Shown here piece by piece: positions 5,536 through 8,958 of a stretch of DNA of 8,958 bases. Position 1 is the first letter of the stretch; every line of letters starts with the position of its first letter. The position numbers and the translations under genes are program-made. The notes beneath the pieces were generated by a model, which saw only the letters and a program-made list of their open reading frames with translations, was not told the DNA's origin and did no database searches. This stretch comes from Actinomycetota bacterium (GTDB lineage Bacteria; Actinomycetota; CADDZG01; WHSQ01). Where the stretch lies: assembly GCA_013695055.1 (NCBI GenBank), contig JACDBF010000120.1, positions 1 through 8,958 on the forward strand. Reading direction: 5' to 3'.

Positions 5536-6374
5536 TGGCCGCCGAGCGCCTTGCGGTGAACAAGACCTACAAGCTTTATCTAAACGGTGGCTTCCCTCGC
5601 TCCGAGTCGGGACGCTCCTATGAGATCACCGGGCCCGACGGTTTTCTCGCCAACGCGGTGCGCGCGTCGCGCAAGGACGTGCGAGATGCCGTGACCGCAG
5701 CGCGCGCCGCGAGCTCGAAATGGGCCGGGCTCACGGCTTACAACCGCGGTCAGATCCTTTATCGCGTGGCCGAGATGATGGAAGCTCGCAGCGCCGAGCT
5801 GGTCGACGAGGTGTCGCGCGCCGAAGGTATCGAGGAGGCGGGACGGCAAGTCGATGAAGCCATCGACTCGTGGGTCTGGTACGCGGGTTGGACCGACAAG
5901 ATCGCGCAGGTGATGGGGAGCCTCAACCCGGTGGCCGGCCCTTATTTCAATCTGACGGCTCCCGAGCCAATCGGCGTGGCCGGCATCATCGCTCCAGGCG
6001 AGAGCTCGCTTGCAGGCGTCGTCGCGCGTCTCGCCCCAGCACTGTGCGCGGGCAACGCGGTCGTGGTGCTCGCATCGGAGTCCCATCCGCTGCCCGCCAT
6101 CGCGTTGAGCGAGTGCTTTGCAACAGCAGACGTCCCGCCGGGCGTCGCCAACGTTCTCACCGGCCACCGCGACGAGCTGGCCCCCGTGCTTGCGGCGCAT
6201 CTCGACGTCGACGCGCTGGACGTGACGGGGGTCGGGGAAGATAAGCTAGGAGAGATCGAGGAAGCCGCCGCCGGCAACGTCAAGCGCGTGATCCGGGCCG
6301 GCCCCGGGCGCAGCCCGTACGAAGTCACCGCCTTCATGGAGATGAAAACCGTCTGGCACCCCAAGGGGGCCTGA
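5535..6374 (+). CDS. Catalytic-domain-less aldehyde dehydrogenase homologue (pseudo-enzyme partner)
   Basis: This 279-aa protein starts at ATG 5535, overlapping the previous stop as TGATG, with GAGG at 5523-5526 8 nt upstream. The frame is open further upstream, but the ATG aligns with the normal ALDH N-terminus (KTYKLYLNGGFPRSESG). Residues ~10-235 follow the ALDH cofactor-binding domain, including YNRGQILYRVAEMME, WVWYAGWTDKIAQ and AGPYFNLTAPEPIGV. Active residues are gone: the PWNFP position reads APGESSL (153-159) and the cofactor lysine is L179. The domain with the nucleophilic Cys and general-base Glu is missing altogether. After VTG the chain goes almost directly to a tail, FMEMKTVWHP, which resembles the C-terminal oligomerisation strand of ordinary ALDHs. 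It is therefore unlikely to be an enzyme. A structural or regulatory partner of the upstream ALDH is the best reading, akin to the inactive second domain of ALDH16. The open frame, coupling and conserved ends argue against a decaying pseudogene. Confidence 0.88.
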   Translation: MAAERLAVNKTYKLYLNGGFPRSESGRSYEITGPDGFLANAVRASRKDVRDAVTAARAASSKWAGLTAYNRGQILYRVAEMMEARSAELVDEVSRAEGIEEAGRQVDEAIDSWVWYAGWTDKIAQVMGSLNPVAGPYFNLTAPEPIGVAGIIAPGESSLAGVVARLAPALCAGNAVVVLASESHPLPAIALSECFATADVPPGVANVLTGHRDELAPVLAAHLDVDALDVTGVGEDKLGEIEEAAAGNVKRVIRAGPGRSPYEVTAFMEMKTVWHPKGA

Positions 6375-6377
6375 CCA

Positions 6378-6425
6378 CGAGAGACTTCGAGCTCTCGAAG
6401 ACGGCCTCGAGGAGCTAGCCTCCTC
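6378..6425. terminator. Hairpin cluster between converging operons, possible terminator
   Basis: The 108-bp gap between the two converging operons (6375-6482) contains CTTCGAG (6385-6391) / CTCGAAG (6394-6400) and, as an alternative to it, CGAGAG (6378-6383) / CTCTCG (6392-6397). GAGGAG (6409-6414) / CTCCTC (6420-6425) follows with a 5-nt loop. No T-run follows. The position fits a shared terminator, but the structures are short. The rest of the gap (6426-6482) shows nothing I can name. Confidence 0.4.
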
Positions 6426-6482
6426 CTGAGTGACGGTCCCGGCGGCCCGTAGGGGTAGCTCGGCCCTCTACTCTCAATGCGG

Positions 6483-7265
6483 TCACCCCAGGCCCTCGAC
6501 GACTCCTCTCAGGATCGCCTCGAGGCGGGTCCCCGCCTCCCGCCCTGCCCGGGCCACCTCTTCGTGGCTGAGGGGCGCCGCCGAGATGCCCGCTGCTGGA
6601 TTGGTCGGCACCGAGATGCCCAGCACCCGGGCCCCCAGATAGCGGGCGACGATCGCCTCGTGCACAGTGGACATCCCGACCAGGTCGGCGCCAAGAGTCC
6701 GCAGCATGCGAACCTCGGCGGGAGTCTCATAGGTGGGCCCGGAAAGGCCCGCATAAACGCCTTCTGAGAGGTCGGGATCGACGGAGCGAGCGGCGGTTCG
6801 AAGACCTGAGTCGTACACCTCGGTGAGATCGAGGAAGCGAGGGCCGGCGCCATCGTGAGGCCCGCTCAAGGGATTCGATCCGGTGAGGTTGATGTGATCC
6901 GAGATCAAGCACGGCGCGCCGACCTTGAGACCTTCGTTGATGGCCCCGGCCGCGTTCGTGAGTATCACGGTCTCGCATCCCGCCTCGACTGCCGAACGAA
7001 CGGCGTGGGTGACCGCTGCCGGGGGGTGGCCTTCGTAGAGGTGCACCCGGCCGGCAAAGATCAACGCGGGCACGTCCGCCAAGTCCCCCGCGTAGAGGGC
7101 GCCTTCGTGGCCCTCGACACCCGAGGTCGGCATGTCCTCGATATCGCTAAACGAGATTGGCTCGGCCGGGAGGAGAGAACGCGCAACATCGTTCAAACCG
7201 GAACCGAGAACTATGGCGATGCGCCAGCCGATTCGTCCCGTCGCCTTTTCGATCGCCGCGTTCAT
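6483..7265 (-). CDS. punA: Purine-nucleoside phosphorylase (trimeric, class I PNP)
   Basis: This 260-aa cytoplasmic enzyme phosphorolyses purine (deoxy)nucleosides to base plus (deoxy)ribose-1-phosphate. Residues corresponding to the human enzyme are all present: S22 in VLGSGL, R73/H75/Y77/E78 in GRVHLYEGH, N104-A105 in TNAAGAIN, E180 in GPTYETPAE, M198 in GMSTV and N222 in VPTNPAAG. The Glu plus Asn pair (E201 and N243 in human PNP) is the signature for 6-oxopurines (inosine, guanosine), as opposed to the Asp of methylthioadenosine phosphorylase. SDHINLTGSNPLSG is also typical. The length is normal for the homotrimeric family. Its ATG overlaps the deoA stop by 4 nt (ATGA), so the two are translationally coupled as the last two genes of the cdd-deoA-pnp operon. 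The gene is also known as pnp; symbol usage varies between groups. Confidence 0.95.
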   Translation of the reverse strand: MNAAIEKATGRIGWRIAIVLGSGLNDVARSLLPAEPISFSDIEDMPTSGVEGHEGALYAGDLADVPALIFAGRVHLYEGHPPAAVTHAVRSAVEAGCETVILTNAAGAINEGLKVGAPCLISDHINLTGSNPLSGPHDGAGPRFLDLTEVYDSGLRTAARSVDPDLSEGVYAGLSGPTYETPAEVRMLRTLGADLVGMSTVHEAIVARYLGARVLGISVPTNPAAGISAAPLSHEEVARAGREAGTRLEAILRGVVEGLG

Positions 7266-8542
7266 GCGGTGATTCTCTCGATTATCAAAGGAGGAGCTTC
7301 GGCTCGGTCGGGCCCGATGTCCACAGCATCGTCCAGGGCCGCGAGGGCCGCATCAAACACACGCTCGTGGTCCGCATGCAGCTCGAGCAACGGCTCCCCC
7401 TGGGAGACCTGTTCGCCCGGCTTCTTGAGACATACGACTCCCGCTCCCGCGCTTACGGGGTCTTCCTTGCGAGCTCGCCCGGCCCCCAGTCTCCACGCGG
7501 CGATTCCAACTGCGCGCGCGTCGAGCCCGTTGAGCCAGCCGTCTTGGGACGCTTCGAAGGTGCGCCTTTCGGATGCCTCGGGCAAAGGCGCATCGGGATC
7601 GCCCCCTTGTGCGCGCACCATCTCATGAAACTTGACGAGCGCAGCGCCCGACTCGACGGAGGCGCGTGGATCGGCGTCCACTCCGGCGAGGTTCAGCATC
7701 TCTTCGGCAAGCGCGTAGGTGACCTCCATCACGTCGTGGGGCCCGTGGCCCCGCAGACAGTCGAGGGATTCACTCACCTCCAGCGCGTTGCCGGCGGTGC
7801 GTCCGAGAGGCATATCCATGTTCGTGAGCAGGGCCGCCGTCTTGACGCCATGTGCCTCGCCGAGGCGAACCATCGTCTCGGCCAGCTCGCGCGCGCTGTC
7901 CACATCGCGCATGAAAGCTCCGCTTCCGACTTTTACGTCCAGCACGAGAGCCTCGGTTCCCTCTGCGAGTTTTTTGGACATGATGGAGGACGCGATGAGC
8001 GGTATGGATTCGACCGTGCCCGTCACGTCGCGCAGCGCGTAAAGCTTCTTGTCGGCGGGGGCAAGGTCGGGTCCCGCCGCGCAGATGGCACAGCCAACCT
8101 TCGCGAGCACGTCGATCATCTCAGCAGCGTCGAGCGCGACCCGGTAGCCGGGGATCGACTCGAGCTTGTCCAAGGTGCCTCCGGTGTGACCCAGACCTCG
8201 ACCCGAGAGCATCGGGTCGCAGAGGCCGCAAGCGGCCACTATGGGGGCAAGTGGAAGCGACACTTTGTCGCCCACCCCTCCGGTTGAGTGCTTGTCGGCG
8301 GTCGGACGACCCAGCGACGAGAGGTCGAGGCGCCGACCGGACGCCAGCATCGTCGCGGTCCAGATCGTCAGCTCCCGGGCGGTCATGCCGCGCCAGAAAA
8401 TCGCCATCAGCAAAGCCGACGCCTGCTCATCTGCCATGTCGCCCGCCGTATAGGTGTCGATGAACCAGCGGATCTGCTCGTCGCTGAGCGCGTCGCCGTC
8501 GCGTTTGGTGCGGATCACGTCGACGGCGTGATGATCGGGCAT
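7262..8542 (-). CDS. deoA: Thymidine / pyrimidine-nucleoside phosphorylase
   Basis: This 426-aa cytoplasmic dimeric enzyme converts thymidine and deoxyuridine (and uridine, if a broad PyNP) plus phosphate to base and (deoxy)ribose-1-phosphate. The order of domains is the helical N-terminal domain, the phosphate site KHSTGGVGDKVSLP (K84, H85, S86, S95), the family signature SGRGLGHTGGTLDKLESIPG (S113-G132, including T123), then R171 in ALRDVTGTVES and S186/K190 in SSIMSKK. These numbers coincide with E. coli thymidine phosphorylase. The C-terminal PYNP_C domain is present (RKEDPVSAGAGVV to LLELHAD). ATG 8542 overlaps the cdd stop by one base (TGATG) and the 3' end overlaps pnp by 4 nt, so all three are one operon. 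Whether it is thymidine-specific or accepts uridine cannot be settled here, so the alternative name is pdp. Confidence 0.95.
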   Translation of the reverse strand: MPDHHAVDVIRTKRDGDALSDEQIRWFIDTYTAGDMADEQASALLMAIFWRGMTARELTIWTATMLASGRRLDLSSLGRPTADKHSTGGVGDKVSLPLAPIVAACGLCDPMLSGRGLGHTGGTLDKLESIPGYRVALDAAEMIDVLAKVGCAICAAGPDLAPADKKLYALRDVTGTVESIPLIASSIMSKKLAEGTEALVLDVKVGSGAFMRDVDSARELAETMVRLGEAHGVKTAALLTNMDMPLGRTAGNALEVSESLDCLRGHGPHDVMEVTYALAEEMLNLAGVDADPRASVESGAALVKFHEMVRAQGGDPDAPLPEASERRTFEASQDGWLNGLDARAVGIAAWRLGAGRARKEDPVSAGAGVVCLKKPGEQVSQGEPLLELHADHERVFDAALAALDDAVDIGPDRAEAPPLIIERITA

Positions 8543-8931
8543 CAGCGAGCTAAGTCGTCGCGCGAGAACGCATTTGGCAAGAGCTCATCCAGGGACTGCG
8601 GTCCGTTTTCCGAGTCGATCAGCAGTTCCTTTCCGCCGAGCTCGAGCAGGACCTGGCGGCAGCGACCGCAAGGCATGAGCGGCTTGCCTGCCTCATCCAC
8701 GCACGCGACCGCTATCAGTCGCCCTCCGCCGCTTGCGACGAGGCTGGAAGCGAGGCCACACTCAGCGCAGAGGCCGACGCCGTAGGACGCGTTCTCGACG
8801 TTGCAGCCGACCACGACGCGGCCGTCGTCGACGAGCCCCGCCGCGCCCACAGGAAAATGCGAGTAGGGGGCGTACGCGTTATGCGAGGCTTCGACCGCTC
8901 GCGAACGAAGGTGATCCCAGTCGACCTCCAA
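8542..8931 (-). CDS. cdd: Cytidine deaminase (start uncertain)
   Basis: This 129-aa zinc enzyme deaminates cytidine and deoxycytidine to uridine and deoxyuridine, feeding DeoA. The zinc ligands are C55 in CAECG and C88/C91 in MPCGRCRQ, the catalytic proton shuttle is E57, and the substrate-binding pair N44/E46 is in CNVENASYG. AYAPYSHFPVGAA (residues 19-31) is the usual front motif. The length matches the homotetrameric ~130-aa class. The start is a TTG at 8931. No ATG or GTG exists upstream within the window, and the frame stays open to the window edge (EPTRVRPPD), so an earlier start is possible. The TTG is preferred because family members begin about 20 residues before AYAPYS and a stop in another frame (8933-8935) ends just before it. 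No well-placed ribosome site is seen; the nearest purine run is ~14 nt away, so translation may be coupled to a gene upstream. Confidence 0.93.
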   Translation of the reverse strand: MEVDWDHLRSRAVEASHNAYAPYSHFPVGAAGLVDDGRVVVGCNVENASYGVGLCAECGLASSLVASGGGRLIAVACVDEAGKPLMPCGRCRQVLLELGGKELLIDSENGPQSLDELLPNAFSRDDLAR

Positions 8932-8932
8932 A

Positions 8933-8958
8933 TCAGGTGGTCGAACCCTCGTAGGCTC
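8933..8958 (-). CDS. Possible last codons of an upstream gene in the cdd operon
   Basis: On the minus strand, one nucleotide before the proposed TTG start of cdd, there is a TGA (8935-8933). It is preceded in frame by AYEGSTT, in codons with the G/C third-position bias of the neighbouring genes. In a strand of tightly overlapping genes this fits the end of another operon member. Only about 8 codons are visible, so no product can be named and chance cannot be excluded. Confidence 0.2.

Noticed and set aside
5535..6374. Short ALDH as a recently broken pseudogene
   Set aside because: The frame is intact, both ends are ALDH-like, the catalytic domain is cleanly absent with no remnants, and the gene is translationally coupled to its partner.
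7157..8287. 376-codon open frame on the plus strand opposite pnp and deoA
   Set aside because: It is antisense to two enzymes with complete active sites, and its translation shows no recognisable motif.
1..8958. CRISPR array, tRNA/rRNA, insertion sequence or prophage genes
   Set aside because: No spaced direct repeats, cloverleaf sequences, transposase or phage motifs were seen; the window is uniform in base composition and gene style.

Overview
This is a high-GC window (visibly about two-thirds G+C, with strong G/C third-position bias) that reads as a member of the Actinomycetota, probably an uncultured or deeply branching one. The reasons are the DeoC type (about 306 aa, with the N-terminal extension usual in Actinobacteria), the two-gene aldehyde dehydrogenase arrangement behind deoC, a cysteine-poor Mrp like the mycobacterial one, a DUF5317 membrane protein, and tightly overlapping TGATG/ATGA gene junctions. 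The class cannot be fixed from sequence alone. No mobile element, CRISPR array, rRNA or tRNA was seen.

Layout. (1) 1-513 (+): the 3' part of an HD-GYP phosphodiesterase, followed by a good terminator hairpin. (2) 646-1326 (+): a two-domain protein of unknown function. (3) 1327-1403: short GC-rich tandem repeats, then a 49-nt hairpin lying between two converging genes. (4) 1388-1978 (-): a DUF5317 membrane protein, divergent from (5) 2024-6374 (+): a compact four-gene operon mrp - deoC - aldehyde dehydrogenase - catalytic-domain-less aldehyde dehydrogenase homologue, with gaps of 3, 2 and -1 nt. (6) 6375-6482: a convergent intergenic space with hairpins. (7) 8931-6483 (-): cdd - deoA - pnp, with overlaps of 1 and 4 nt, and probably one more gene upstream of cdd outside the window.

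Regions 5 and 7 together form most of a (deoxy)nucleoside salvage and catabolism pathway. Cdd deaminates (deoxy)cytidine. DeoA and PNP phosphorolyse pyrimidine and purine nucleosides to free base plus (deoxy)ribose-1-phosphate. After a phosphopentomutase step, whose gene is not in the window, DeoC splits deoxyribose-5-phosphate into glyceraldehyde-3-phosphate and acetaldehyde, and the aldehyde dehydrogenase can oxidise the acetaldehyde. All visible catalytic residues of Cdd, DeoA, PNP, DeoC and the first aldehyde dehydrogenase are present.

The most interesting item is the aldehyde dehydrogenase pair at 4099-6374. The active subunit has a shortened oligomerisation hairpin and lacks the usual C-terminal tail. 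The downstream 279-aa partner has lost the whole catalytic domain but keeps a long hairpin and an ALDH-like tail. This suggests an obligate hetero-oligomer in which a pseudo-enzyme supplies the assembly elements, resembling a split ALDH16. Secondary items are the single-cysteine, His-tailed Mrp inside a deo operon and the unknown protein at 646-1326.
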